Source: Populus alba
Lineage: Eukaryota; Streptophyta; Magnoliopsida; Malpighiales; Salicaceae
Assembly: GCF_005239225.2 (NCBI RefSeq)
Contig: NC_133292.1
Location: forward strand, 4,994,985 to 5,058,984
Length of the DNA stretch: 64,000 bases
Direction of reading: 5' to 3'
The notes beneath the pieces were generated by a model, which saw only the letters and a list, made by a program, of their open reading frames with translations, was not told the origin of the DNA and searched no databases. The position numbers and the translations under genes were made by a program. Of this stretch, positions 49,857-61,146 are shown one piece after another. Each line of letters opens with the position of its first letter. Position 1 is the first letter of the stretch.

Positions 49857-52701
49857 CTACTTCACATGAGAATCATAGGGCATATATACAGTATCTGGAA
49901 CTATAAGGGGCAACTTATCAATGTACATGAACAGCCTCCTGCAATTCTGTCTCGTTATCAAGGCTAAATCGACAACGTCAGACTTATCTGCATAGATCCA
50001 AAGGTCGCCAGAATTGACCCTCTTAAGACTACCGCGACAAAAGGGGCATGATTGAGACCGCCCACGCCTGTGATGAAAGCAAAACAACATATCAAGGCAC
50101 TATAGAAGTTGGGAAAGGACGAAACCATAGGCCCACGATAGCATTAATTGAGAGGACTCTTTCAAATTAAGAAACCACAGGCCAACAAACCCTTCAAAAA
50201 TGTAGCAGACCAGTCAAGGACCTCCATTCCTGAGGCTGAAGGGTTGGCCTAACAGCTCTGAGACGATTCAAAAGTTCAGAGGTAAAAGATACCAGACAAG
50301 AATTCCAAACATGGGGATGCATGAGCAACAGAAAATTATGCACGAAGAAGTAGCTCTGTCCTCTTTACATCAATGTGGGATTAGATAGGTATTACAAGTG
50401 AGATTCATACGAATGTGAAAGGAGTAGCAATCACCAAGTGCATAAAGTGAATGTCCAATCCAATCTTCAATTTCAGGGCAAAGACTAAAGACACATATTT
50501 TTATTTTTTGGTAATCAGAAGTTGCGCTAGGACCCATAGAAAGAAGACAGAAAGCTCACCAATCCCGATAGCACCTCAAACACAAAGAATGACTGCAATT
50601 AGGCAACACAACCTTGTTGTTCATTTCCATGCAAATCCCACACTCTTCTTCTCTTTCTATATCGACTTCTGAGTGTTTCCCCTTCTCCAACTCATCCTTT
50701 CTTCTATATCTCATAGTACATACTTCTTTCTGTTTCCTGTCATCCACATCCGTGATTCCTCCTTGAAGTTGCAGTAAAGAAGGAAATATCACCGCTGTTT
50801 ATAGAAAACAAAATTTGTAAGCTTGAATTTCACCCCTGCAAACTGAAGATGTTTCCTCCAAAATTTGAGTCTGAGTAAAAGGGAAAAAGATTTAGTCTTC
50901 TCGGAGTATCACTCACCATAAAATTCTCTAATGCTAGCTTTTCTTTCCTGAACAGACATAGTAGTTTTCCCATCTGCATAGGTCTGCACCAATCAGCACA
51001 CCGTCACACCCCAACAAGAAGTTGTAATATTATTACTACATTTTTGAAGGTGATGGAGTGATGAAGAGTCACAACAGACAAATTAAATGGATAAATAACT
51101 TGGCAATGAAAACTGAAGGGCATATAATAAGGGGGAAACTGACAGAAAACAGTGCAAATCTAAAACAAGAAAACTGAAATGAGAAACGTGGAAAGAAACA
51201 TACAAGATAAATAAGAATTCTTAGCAAACCAAGGGCACCAGCAAGGTTACAATCAGTCCACTGCACAAGAAAGAGAAAAAATTGGGCTGCTGGGCTATAG
51301 GATAATCGCATCTGAAGGCGAGCTCCGTCGTTCTCCCTTGGATGATCTAAAGCACTGCATTAACAAGATACAATGTAAGACACACAGTGACAGAACTTGT
51401 TCACTCTTTCTTCCCTTGCATCGAAATAGGAGAGAAGCAATGATCACGGACAAGAAATTGTCAGCACCAACAACAATCAGCATTGCTCTCTAATTAAGAT
51501 AGGAAAGTCTTATCAGAATAAACCCTTGAGAAAAATCAGGTCCAACTCTAAGAGATGATACAGTGAAAGTTGAAAAACGCAATAACAGTAGTGTTGGGGT
51601 TAAACTTATGACTGCAAGTTTGATTTAAAAGCAAATACTTCCAGAAATATAAATAACATTGCCTTCTTTTTCTCTATTTTTCTATTAACAGGACAGTTTT
51701 GCAGCATGAAAGAAAATTCTAAAACAGGCGCTGTTAAGAGAGAGTATGAGCAACAAGTTGCTAATAATTGGTATCTAACCAGAAGTTCACATTAGCTTTA
51801 CTCAGGGCCACATGTATAATTTTGTTAGCATCGTGGTTGGCAATATATAATTTCTAGACACTTTGAATCAATAAACAGTAACAAGGTCTGCTTTACCAAT
51901 CTTGAGGTTTCTAATGAAAAAACTAGCATAGAGACAGAGAACTAAAAATAGTAATATTGATTGCAGAATTTGGGGGACCCAAGTTTGCAAAAGAGAAGAA
52001 AACCAAGTGAGTGATAAAGTTTCATCTTTAATAATTGAACACCAGTTAATCAAAATGCCATAAGTACAGACATTGATTCATCTTGCTGTTTTAACAACAA
52101 TAGCTACTTGCCTATGGTCTTTTAAAATCATGAAAAAACAACAATCTTATTCCTTTGTTTCAGAACATGATCACAAGTTTAAAGGATTTTCCCAGCAGAA
52201 AACTAGAAAATAAAAAAAAACAAAACAAAACATTTGCTTTCTCATTGAAACACAGTCTTATTCCTTTGTTTCAGAAAATGATCACAAGTTTAAAGGATTT
52301 TCCCAGCAGAAAACTAGGAGAGAAAAAATTGCTTTCTCGTTGAAACACAGTCCCTCTGAAATCAACTTCAAGACCATAAATCAAATCACCAATTAAATAA
52401 AATTCAAGAATCATCGTGACTGCATTTTCTTATAATTCAGAAATTTCTTAGTTTGGTTATTTTAAAATAAAGCAAAGGCAACAAAACTGGATCAAATTCA
52501 CAGTAAACGCATCATTCATGCATTAGTGGTTGATGACTAATATAGAACAATTACGCATTCAAAAACTTACACTTAAATCATACCAAATTCTTTTAAAAGA
52601 AAAGAAAAAGTAAGAGAGATAGAGAGAGAGTACAGAGTATTGGCGTGCTGGATATCAGCTTCGAGAGCTTTGAGAGAATCCTTGAAAGACAACTTTTCCA
52701 T
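49857..52701 (-). CDS. RING-type E3 ubiquitin ligase, AIRP2-like
   Basis: Five exons (52701-52634, 51354-51204, 50983-50917, 50794-50560, 50067-49857) give 243 aa, almost the length of Arabidopsis AIRP2 (At5g01520, 242 aa in my recollection). AIRP2 is a cytosolic E3 ligase in abscisic acid and drought signalling; that role here is inferred from similarity. The N-terminal half is the plant-specific conserved region: FKDSLKALEADIQHAN, then MRLSYSPAAQFFLFLVQWTD. The C3HC4 RING finger is in exons 4-5 (EECGICMEMNNKVVLPNCSHSLCLRC, split here as two stretches: EECGICMEMNN and VVLPNCSHSLCLRCYRDW), closing with SCPFCRGSLKRVNSGDLWIY. It is followed by the family tail ending near IDKLPLIVPDTVYMPY. The last intron falls within the codon for the Trp of YRDW. 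Confidence 0.94.
52145..52351. repeat. Tandem duplication in RING-gene intron 1, 111-bp period
   Basis: Copies start at 52145 and 52256; both open with TCTTATTCCTTTGTTTCAGA and end with TTGAAACACAGT. The second lacks about 15 bases of an A/C-rich stretch. Divergence is very low, so the duplication is recent. Confidence 0.9.
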
Positions 52702-53215
52702 GGCTTAGGCCTGCTATTATTATTTCTCCGAAACCAATTCCCATCAAACAAACAGAAAAATCAATCAATAAAAAACACTCCCCTCGATGACTAGAATTCC
52801 ATCTCCAGAATCAGATAAATTAGGAAAAGAAATTGCCTATGATAAACCCTCTCTCCTGCACGTAGTAAAAACACACACCCCCGCTCTTGTCGGTTACGAA
52901 CTCCTTAAAACTAGACGCAGCTCCGTTATATTTCTCGTTTTACCACTTTACCCTCTCTCGACACATACTGATAAGTTAGTCCCTTTTTTTTAATTTTTTT
53001 TATTTGGATCGTTATAATGTACGGTATCGCTTTTATTATTTTGTTGGTGCTGTGTATATAAGCTTATCAAGGTGCACGGTTGCATTTAGAGACAAGCAGA
53101 GGGCATTTTTGAGAAAAAATAATTACTAACTGTTACAGCAAAAGCTTTACATGAGGTGACATGTCAAGGACAGACAAAATTTACTGCTACTCGAGATAAG
53201 GATGGTTGCTCTAAC
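52702..53215. other. RING gene promoter region
   Basis: It is the upstream flank of the AIRP2-like gene. A short 68-codon frame at 52787-52993 has no family resemblance. Confidence 0.55.
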
Positions 53216-53221
53216 AGAAAA

Positions 53222-53395
53222 AAAGCTGTTCTGTTTTTAAGAGTTTGAATTTTTTTAATTTAATGTTTTTAAGTTTATTTTGATATATTAATATAAAAAA
53301 TAATTTTTAAAAATAAAAAATATTATTATAATAATTTTTAAATAAAATTATTTTTAAAAATAATTATTATTACATTTCCAAACATTAGATTATTA
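53222..53395. repeat. AT-rich ~200-bp interspersed repeat, copy C
   Basis: A shortened copy sharing AAAAATAATTTTTAAAAATA and an ending TTACATTTCCAAACATTAG. Confidence 0.5.
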
Positions 53396-53449
53396 TAGAA
53401 ATAATTAGCAGAAAAATTAACAAACATAAGATTGAGAGAATAAAACTAA

Positions 53450-53668
53450 GAACTTGTTTGTTTTTTTAAGTTTTAAAAATATTTTTTAAAAAATTTTTTT
53501 TTTATTTTTTTATTTATTTTAAATTAATATATTTTTGATATTTTCATATTATTTTGATGTGTTTATATCAAAAATAATTTTTAAAAAATAAAAATTATTA
53601 TTTTAATATATTTTATAATAAAAAAAATTAAAAATAATTGTTATTGCACTCTCAAATATACTCTTAGA
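53450..53668 (+). repeat. AT-rich ~200-bp interspersed repeat, copy D
   Basis: Starts AACTTGTTTG and ends with TGCACTCTCAAATATACTC; the core is ATCAAAAATAATTTTTAAAA. Confidence 0.6.
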
Positions 53669-53957
53669 AAAAGGAAATTAAAAAAAAACTAATTTTAAAC
53701 TTGGTTGACATATAAAATTTTTTCTTTTACGTTTATATCTATTCTCTCTAAATAGAGCTATAAAGTAATTATTGATAATAACTACTGGGGTAATATTTTT
53801 TTTCGCTGCTTTAGTGATAAAATATTAAAAGAAATATCAACTGTGAGGCATGCAATGAAGTTATTAAATATCATGCCTTATTATTTTTTTATTACAAAAC
53901 CCTTTTGTTTCTTAATCACAACCTATTTTTTTATTGAATAATCAATGATATTCGTGC

Positions 53958-53965
53958 ATGTCAAC
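53958..53965. repeat. Target-site duplication, left copy
   Basis: ATGTCAAC, identical to 55023-55030, marks the left edge of the hAT-type element. Eight base pairs is the hAT superfamily size. Confidence 0.9.
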
Positions 53966-54203
53966 TAGGGGTGTTCACGGTTCGGTTCGGTCCGGTTTTA
54001 ACTCAAAAATTTAACCAAACCGAAAAATAACAGTCCTTGTTAATATAACCCGAACCGAACCGAGAACCGGTTCAAACCGAACCGGTTTTGTTCGGTTCGG
54101 GTCGGTTTTTAGCATTCAAAACCAGAAAAACCGAAGCATTTTTGTTGCTGCTGTTGTATACCTTAATCTGGGCTTTGTGCCAATGAAAAAACGAGATGGT
54201 ATA

Positions 54204-54422
54204 CTACATCTTCGATAGATTGCCATTTAGGATGAATCTATGGCTTCCATAAAGCAACAAAAGGTATTTGATTGAGAAGCAAAGTGGACCAATCGCATGG
54301 ACACGAGAAAACATGGAGTAAAAAGCATTCAGGACCTCTTGCTTGAAAGAATCAAAAGAATGGAAAATAACGGCAGAACCTTCAGAAGCCCTCTCAGCAC
54401 ATTCCACGCAGAAGTTAAACAT
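54204..54422 (-). pseudogene. UGT85-type glycosyltransferase fragment inside the hAT element
   Basis: A 72-codon frame whose first half follows the UGT85A central region: FNFCVECAERASEGSAVIFH and then EVLNAFYSMFSRVHAIGPL. The PSPG donor-binding box is absent, and similarity fades after about residue 45. The UGT at the window's left edge belongs to a different subfamily, so this piece was taken from another locus. Confidence 0.75.
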
Positions 54423-54499
54423 ATAATCAAAGAAATTTTCAAATATTTATTACAGTGAGGCTTATGTAATAGTTTGAGAGATGATCGAACGACCAAACC

Positions 54500-54636
54500 A
54501 GGGAGATAGCAAAATTAGCTGCTTGAACTCCAATGTTGAGTGCTTGGACATAAAAAGATGAAAAGGGAAGGACAAGCAGGGAACAGGAAACGAGAAGAGC
54601 TAACTTCAATGAATAGAACTGGTGCTCCTTAGCCAT
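54500..54636 (-). pseudogene. Secretory phospholipase A2 first-exon fragment inside the hAT element
   Basis: The frame begins MAKEHQFYSLKLALLVSC, a signal peptide, and continues through VQALNIGVQAANFAISL, the start of mature plant low-molecular-weight PLA2 proteins. A GTTTGG donor-like site follows at the expected first-exon boundary. The calcium loop and the active-site HD region are missing. The frame runs on for about 20 unrelated residues and stops at 54439, just before the UGT85-like piece. Confidence 0.7.
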
Positions 54637-55022
54637 TGGTTTTGCTTAAAAGGCAGAGAATAATATATGGGCAGAATAAGGAAGAAACGTAGAAAAATAA
54701 GATTGGGAAAAGGAAGGGGGAGAGGGAAAGAGAGGGGGGAAGGGGGAAAAGGAGGGGGGCGGCTGCTGTGAGGGTTAAGGTATTTAGTTTTAAGGTTATG
54801 ATTTTCTTTTTATACTTTTTTTTTTAGATATAATTAAATCGGTTCGGTTTGATCCGGTTCAATCGGTTTAAGCTTTTTTAAATCGGACCCGAACCGAACT
54901 GGTCGGTTTTTTTTATTTTTTAATCGGTTTATTCGGTTTTTTTTATCGGTTCGGTTTTTTCGGTTAATTTTTTCTCGGTTTTTTCGGTTTAATCGGTTGG
55001 TCGGTTTTTTTGAACACCCCTA

Positions 55023-55030
55023 ATGTCAAC
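55023..55030. repeat. Target-site duplication, right copy
   Basis: ATGTCAAC, matching the left flank exactly. Confidence 0.9.
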
Positions 55031-55256
55031 ATAACTGATTGTCTTGTATTGTTTTGTTTTTCATGTTATCATTTTTTGGTCTGTGCATGTTAGTGTTGGA
55101 CTTTGATTAGTAGTTATTTCCTAGTATATAATAAGTTATGTATTTTTGTTGAATAATTAGCATTATTCTATTATCCATGCCTCCCTTTTCTCCAAGGCCT
55201 AAATAACAAATTATCAGGGGTGCAGATAGGGGCTGGCATGTGTCCAGCCTGAATTA

Positions 55257-55553
55257 TCTTTTTTTTCTATAGTTTTTAAACTCAGACTCATCCAAAGTCT
55301 GGATTCTAAATTTTAACTAGATCACCGAATTATTTGGATTAATTTTTTTAAAAAAAAAACGACATCGTGTTAGTAATAAAAACAAAACAAAAATCAACGG
55401 GTTGCTACCGAATTTTTAACAAAATCTTGTCGGATCGTCGAGTCACCTCGGGTTTTGTCTTTTCTTATTTTTTCTTAAAACCGGTCCAGTTCCAGTTCCT
55501 GAACGACCGGGTACCAGGTCAAACTGTCAGGTCGGATCAGGTTTCAAAACTAT
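55257..55553. repeat. GGGTC/CGGGT-rich interspersed repeat, copy 2
   Basis: Contains AATCAACGGGTTGCTACCGA, GAGTCACCTCGGGTTTTG and CGACCGGGTACCAGGTC, in the same order as related motifs at 47936-48145. Confidence 0.5.
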
Positions 55554-55754
55554 ATTTTTCCTCCTGCTTTTTCCTAGAAAAATTTATAATTTCCACCTGA
55601 AAAATAATAAATTTTAAATCTTGACTCCTAGATCATTTGTCTTTCTTTATTGTTTTTCAATTCATATTACTATTTATTTATTTATTTATCAGGAGTCTAC
55701 TGAACATTGGGTTATACAGTCACCTATAGCTATTGCTTGATGTGTAATATCCAA

Positions 55755-55940
55755 ATAAACTTGAGGTAATTGTATTTAAAAATATAGTAGTGATTACGGT
55801 TTAAAGTGTATTATATTTAAAAATATATTAAAATAATATATATATATATATATATATTTTATATCAGCATATTAAAATAATCTAAAAATATTAAATAAAA
55901 AATTTAAATTTATTTCAACTATATTTTTAAACACTAACTA
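55755..55940 (+). repeat. AT-rich ~200-bp interspersed repeat, copy E
   Basis: Interrupted by a TA run near 55838-55856. It shares ATATCAGCATATTAAAATAA and TTAAATTTATTTC with copies B and F. Confidence 0.55.
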
Positions 55941-56246
55941 GATTTATTTCGGTTACATATACAATCGTTATAATATTTATTTGTGTGTCATAGTTAGTTT
56001 AAAGACGGGTCAATAATTTTTCAACAGATATCTATCAATGCTCTTGACCGTAACATTATTAATAAAATAAAAATTGAAATTGAAGCACCCAATTGTAAAA
56101 ATCTTAAAGGTTTTGCTTGATACATCATTATCTCCACGTATAGTACTAGTAATGCACTAGCTAACTTATTATTGCTACTCAATGGGATGAGGCAAGAATA
56201 TTTTACACCTAATAAAAAAAAATACAATTATTATCAACACATTTTT
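55941..56246. other. Intergenic, AT-rich
   Basis: No gene seen. Confidence 0.6.
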
Positions 56247-56440
56247 AGAACTTGTTTGGCAGTATGGTTGCGGTTACTTTTCAAATAGCTTTTCGTGTTA
56301 AAATGCATGTTAATGATGTTTTTTTATTTTTAAAAAATTATTTTTGGCACCAGCACATTAAAATAATTTAAAAACACTAAAAATATATTAATTTAAAGTT
56401 AATAAAAAAATAAAAAAAAATTTAAATTTTAATGGCATGA
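56247..56440 (+). repeat. AT-rich ~200-bp interspersed repeat, copy F (best preserved)
   Basis: Begins AGAACTTGTTTGGCAGTATG, then GTTGCGGTTACTTTTCAAAT, and ends with AATATATTAATTTAAAGTTA followed by an A-rich stretch. It is the clearest member together with 21736-21959, which is its reverse complement with about 20% change. Confidence 0.75.
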
Positions 56441-57229
56441 AGAATTTAATGTGGAATTCAAAATTTGATATACATGTTCACTAAAATAGAATGAGAATCA
56501 CGTGCATCAATAAATATTAAGAAAAATTATCAATGCTAATTAAAAAATCAAGTTATAAAATTGAGAGATAAATATATATATTAATATATTTTATCTCGTG
56601 TCATGAGGGACACTCAGATTTTCTTAATTTGATTATATGGCTGTATTTTTTTATGCAGGACAAAAAACAAATTGAATAATTTAATCGAAATAAAATAATT
56701 TGCTAGTATAACCTTTTTTTATTAATATTTTATTTTGTAAAAAAATATAACTTCAATACATTATTTTATTTATTTAATAATAATGAAACAATCATACCAA
56801 GTATAAAAAAAATGGTGACTTAAAATGAGAATAAAAGAATGCAGTCTTTGATTAAAATCCATCTATCTTATCAATGCATCTATTCTATTACTTGTATAGA
56901 ATAATTACTTGCTAATATTAAAAATAATATCATAAGTTTATTTGAAAACAAAGTCAAAACTTAATGATATCTAATAAAGTAACGCCGCTAAATATATTTT
57001 TCATAAATTTATTTTATTTTATATATTTTTTTTTAATTAAAGAAAAGAAAACCAAAAGCCAAGGCCAGGTGGTTGAGCTTGGTTGGGTAAGCATGCTTGG
57101 CCCGTTAAAAATTATGTTAAGCATGTGTGCCTATAATGTTAGGCATAGACGTCTAGTTTTGTTTTATTTTTCTTTCATATCACTTCCTCTTTTTTTTTAA
57201 TAGAAAAAACAAATGATGGATTGTCTTCT
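56441..57229. other. Intergenic with satellite-like remnant
   Basis: AT-rich. Near 57060-57140, GGTTGGGTAAGCATGCTTGG and GTTAAGCATGTGTGCC resemble the repeat at 48768-49250. No gene. Confidence 0.5.
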
Positions 57230-57480
57230 AATGCTTTCCAACCACCTCGGGTGACAAGAAAGCGGACAAAAAATCAAGTTTTGCTCTAATTGGACGAAAA
57301 ACAATTGTTTCCAATCCCATTTGCACCATAAAACACCTAAAAAATACCTATAAACTTAGATGAGCTTGATTTATTCTCAAAACACCTTTAATTGGTTGAA
57401 AAACAGAAAATTCATCCTGATTGAAAACACCATCCCGAGTCTTAATTTACTTTTCTTAACAAACTAAGGGGGAAAACCTT
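57230..57480. repeat. Dispersed repeat, inverted relative of 59820-60020
   Basis: Contains CAATCCCATTTGCACCATAA and AACACCTAAAAAATACC; the reverse complement of 59830-60000 carries a comparable ACACCCATAAAAAATC / ACCTAAAAATGC / AACCTATTTATAAC series. Retroelement-derived by appearance; family unknown. Confidence 0.4.
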
Positions 57481-58670
57481 AGTAAAACTTCTTTCCATTA
57501 AATAAAATTCATTGACATAAAAAATAATATTTTTTTATATTTTTTAAATGTAGATAATTGTTCATTTTCTTTCTAGCCTTTCAAACTGAATGATTGAATC
57601 ATAAACAAAATAAAATTTTAGATCAAAATATAATTTTTTTTAAAAAAACATAGATCAAACTTGAAAAATAGAAAACCTTTGGATCCAGATTAAATAAAAA
57701 CCTCATATATACTAAAAAAGAACAAAATTAGCTGAATTTTTTTTATTATCAGTTTTGATCCCTAAATTCTCAATTTGCTTTAACCAATAAAATTGATTTT
57801 TATTTTACAAAATCAAACACTAATTTAATACCAATTCTTTTTTATATCTCAATGACCCTATAAAAAAATAATTAAAATAAATAATAAACCCAAAATCTTA
57901 TTTGATTTGTAAAGGTGAATTTTTTTTTAAAATCAATGAATTAAAAAAAAAACTCAAAGTACAAAAGAAAAATAAAAAAATTAACGGCACTGTTCATTCA
58001 ACGGTGCATAACGAGGGAGTCTACAATGAAATCTAGGCGTTCTAGTTTTTTTCTTTTACTTGATCAATTCGTAGCTCAATACATACATACATACAATACG
58101 TACATGGACATACATATAATTAGACAAGCAGAGGGTATTTTTGGGAAATGAAATTGCATTTGTTCTTGATAAGTATAAGGGCAAAAATGGCCAATGCTGA
58201 TGTGTTGGCATTTTAAATATGTTATTGCTTTGATAACTGCAAGCTGACAGGGACACGGCCACACGGGGCCGGAAAAAAAAAAAGGAAGATGGGAAGGGGT
58301 GATGTATTGGCCGTTTGGTTCTAACGCAGAGATGGCTTCCTCGGCTTTCAGCTTATTATAAATACAAAGTCAACCTAGAATATGGGACCGGCAAGTTTAC
58401 TTTTTTTTTAAATAAAAAAAACATTTTAAAGCTTTTCTATTTTATTTTTATACTATTTATTACAACTTCAAATTACAAATTTAAATTACAATTATAAATT
58501 ACGAATGAAACTAGAACTAAAACTAAAACAACTGTTGGTTTCACTCTTTCAATTACTGTGTACTCACGGACTGGAATGGTAAAACTATGTGATTTTTTTT
58601 TCATCGTTGAAGAATAGTGTTTTTCTGGTCACCGAGTTTTTTGCAATGATGATGTGTTGGCATGTAAATG
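57481..58670. other. Intergenic, AT-rich
   Basis: No gene. Overlapping minus-strand frames at 58056-58264 are rich in Tyr, Cys and Val from a CATACATA repeat and are not credible genes. Confidence 0.6.
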
Positions 58671-58879
58671 TTTGAGATTGAGGTAATTATTATTTATTAA
58701 AGTATTTTTTATTTTAAAATATATTAAAATAATATATTTTTTATTTTTTTTAAAATTATTTTTGACATTAATATATCAAAATAATCTAAAAACATAAAGA
58801 ATAAATTAATTTAAAGTAAAAAAATAAAAATAAAATAATTTTTTTCAAAAATATTTCCGAAACATAATGCCAAATACAT
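58671..58879. repeat. AT-rich ~200-bp interspersed repeat, copy G
   Basis: Shares TATATTAAAATAATATATTT, ATTATTTTTGACATTAATAT, AAATTAATTTAAAGT and the ending CATAATGCCAAATAC with other members. Confidence 0.6.
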
Positions 58880-59819
58880 ACATGTTATTACTTTACAAAG
58901 CTGACAGGGATTAGAGTCGGAAAAAAAATAGAATAAGAAAAAAAAATTAAAAAAAATTAAAAAAAAAAATTATTTTCACGTGTTGATATTAAAATTAAAA
59001 TTTTAAAAATAAAAAAAATATTATTTATAATATATATATATATATATATATTAAAAAAACAATTATTGTTATAATTTTTAAAAAAGGAAACTAACTTTTC
59101 TATTTTATTTTTCATAATTTCTGTTTCAATTATTCTTTCCCAGACACATCGGAGTCAACTTCTGAGCCAAGCCCATCTTATAAAAATGCAAAAACTGGCT
59201 GACGCGGTTTCACGTTTAATAATAGACCGGCGGCTTTTGAAAAGATGGAAAAGACTACACTACCCGTACAATAAATAAATGCTTGAGGACGACATTTTAT
59301 ATATGGTCAAGCGGGGATTGTCGTTCAACAACTGTTGCCATGGAAGAAGTTATCCAACAACTAGTTGTTGGATGGGGAATGTTCATCTTGAATAGTCCTC
59401 TTATTTGTCCACATAAGTCCATGACATGGTATAATTAAAAATAATAATAATAATAATTAAGAGGCTTGATGTTTCTACTGTGTATTCGAAGTAATTAAAT
59501 ATTTTTTTCATTTGTTTTTTGGTGCGATATGATAAAATTGGAGGTCAATTGCTTCTAATTTGTCAACAAAAAAAAAATTAAATGACAAGGAATTAAAATA
59601 AAAAATAATGAGAAGCTAGAAGATTATTTTAAAATTAACTCAAAACATTGACTTTGCTCATCTTGCTTTGGAACTCATTTATTTTAAGTCTTTTTAATTT
59701 TTATAATTTAACTTTCAATATTTAATTTTAGTTGATAAAGAGAAAGTCAACAGATTTTAATGATAAATAAAGAAAATGTTAGTTTACACTAATCCTATTA
59801 AAAAACATGATCAATATTG
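58880..59819. other. Intergenic, AT-rich
   Basis: Includes a (TA) run at about 59029-59050. No gene seen. Confidence 0.6.
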
Positions 59820-60020
59820 GTGTTAACGAGATCCATTTGATGAGAGGGATTCTATTTTCAGATTATTTTTGGGTTATTTGAAGTTATAAATAGGTTCATT
59901 TAGGTCTAAAGAGTGTTTTTTTTTTTTATGCATTTTTAGGTAAAAAATGGTTGAAAATTGATTTTTTATGGGTGTAAAACACTCTTGCTTCTTACCTTAC
60001 CCAAGTTCCAAATTAAACCT
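59820..60020. repeat. Dispersed repeat, inverted relative of 57230-57480
   Basis: Contains TTATAAATAGGTTCATTTAG and ATTTTTAGGTAAAAAATGG; the relation to 57230-57480 is in reverse complement and diverged. Confidence 0.4.
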
Positions 60021-60876
60021 AATAGGAATTAACTTGTTGTAACTTAATTGATTTTTTTATAAAGTTATCGTGATCTCAAATAAATGTTTTATTATTTATT
60101 AACATTTAATTTTATAAGTATTTATTTTATTATTATTTTTTCTGATCATCTAAATTATTTTGAAATCATTAAGTTGACCAAACACATCAAGTTAATCTAC
60201 ACATAATTTAAATTATCTTTTACTATAAAATATGTTAATAATATATTTTTTGGGTTAAAAAAATAATTTACCTTGCAGCATAACAAAGACCAACAATCTT
60301 GTAAGCATCTAAACAGTAATTAAGATAAATATTAAACATTGAGTTGTATACTAATCATTGAAGATTTCTATCATCATTTTCCGACACACCCCCTAATTTG
60401 TATGAGTAGATTTATAGCGAGCTTGGATTTGCCCATTACTTTCTTTCGTTTTCCTCGGAGGATAATAGATGCACCGTGCACGCGATTTTCCATGAATTAT
60501 AGTGGAATATGATGTTTTCATGTTTCTCATATAATTTGAAGTTATATGATGAAGTGTAATTTTTAGATATTTTTAAGGGAAAATTACAATAAATATAATG
60601 TAGTTTAATTATTATTTTTATTTAATTATTTTAAAATCACAAAGGAGTTTTTATACTCATAATATTTTATATCCTCATACTAGATAGCTAAGAAAGTAAA
60701 AAAACTTTTTATATTAAATATTATAATTTTTCTATCATAAAAAAAAAAGGAACTAAGCCACCAGCCTTTTCTCATTATTTTTTATCTTGAATTACCTGGA
60801 GATTTGATATACTCAATAAACCCACAACCCAAAAAATTACGATCAACACGTCCAATAAATATCTTTTCTGTCTCCT

Positions 60877-60940
60877 ATCTAGGAAATATCTTGCATATAT
60901 CTAGGAAATCTTGCATATATCTAGGAAATATCTTGCATAC
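60877..60940. repeat. Three-copy tandem repeat, 20-22 bp
   Basis: ATCTAGGAAATATCTTGCAT occurs three times in a row; the middle copy lacks AT. Confidence 0.9.
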
Positions 60941-60984
60941 TCAACTTTCCGGACGGGAGCATTTGAAAACACAGATCAATTTGT

Positions 60985-61146
60985 ATTTTTAATTTCTTTT
61001 TAAGTTAATTTTTTTTTTTTATGTTTTAAATTATTTTGATATTCTAATTTTAATAATAATTTTTTAAAAATAAAAAAAATATTATTTTAATATATTTCAA
61101 TAAAATATTATTTAAAAAATAATTATAATTACACTTCTAAACAATC
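60985..61146. repeat. AT-rich ~200-bp interspersed repeat, copy H
   Basis: Partial copy with AATAATTTTTTAAAAATAAA, ATTATTTTAATATATTTCAA and the ending TACACTTCTAAACAATC. Confidence 0.55.

Larger units (their letters stand above)
53966..55022 (-). mobile_element. Non-autonomous hAT-type element carrying host gene fragments
   Basis: A 1,057-bp element has perfect 12-bp terminal inverted repeats (TAGGGGTGTTCA) and 8-bp target duplications (ATGTCAAC), both typical of hAT transposons. Subterminal regions are packed with CGGTT/GGTTCGG and AACCG motifs in both directions, likely transposase-binding sites. No transposase is present. The central 450 bp holds two unrelated host gene pieces in the same minus-strand order: a secretory phospholipase A2 first exon and a UGT85-type fragment. 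The perfect duplications show the whole unit moved as one piece, with the captured DNA already inside. Confidence 0.92.

Noticed and set aside
58056..58264. Overlapping 62- and 68-codon minus-strand frames
   Set aside because: Two frames of the same DNA are both open because of low-complexity CATACATA repeats; no family match.
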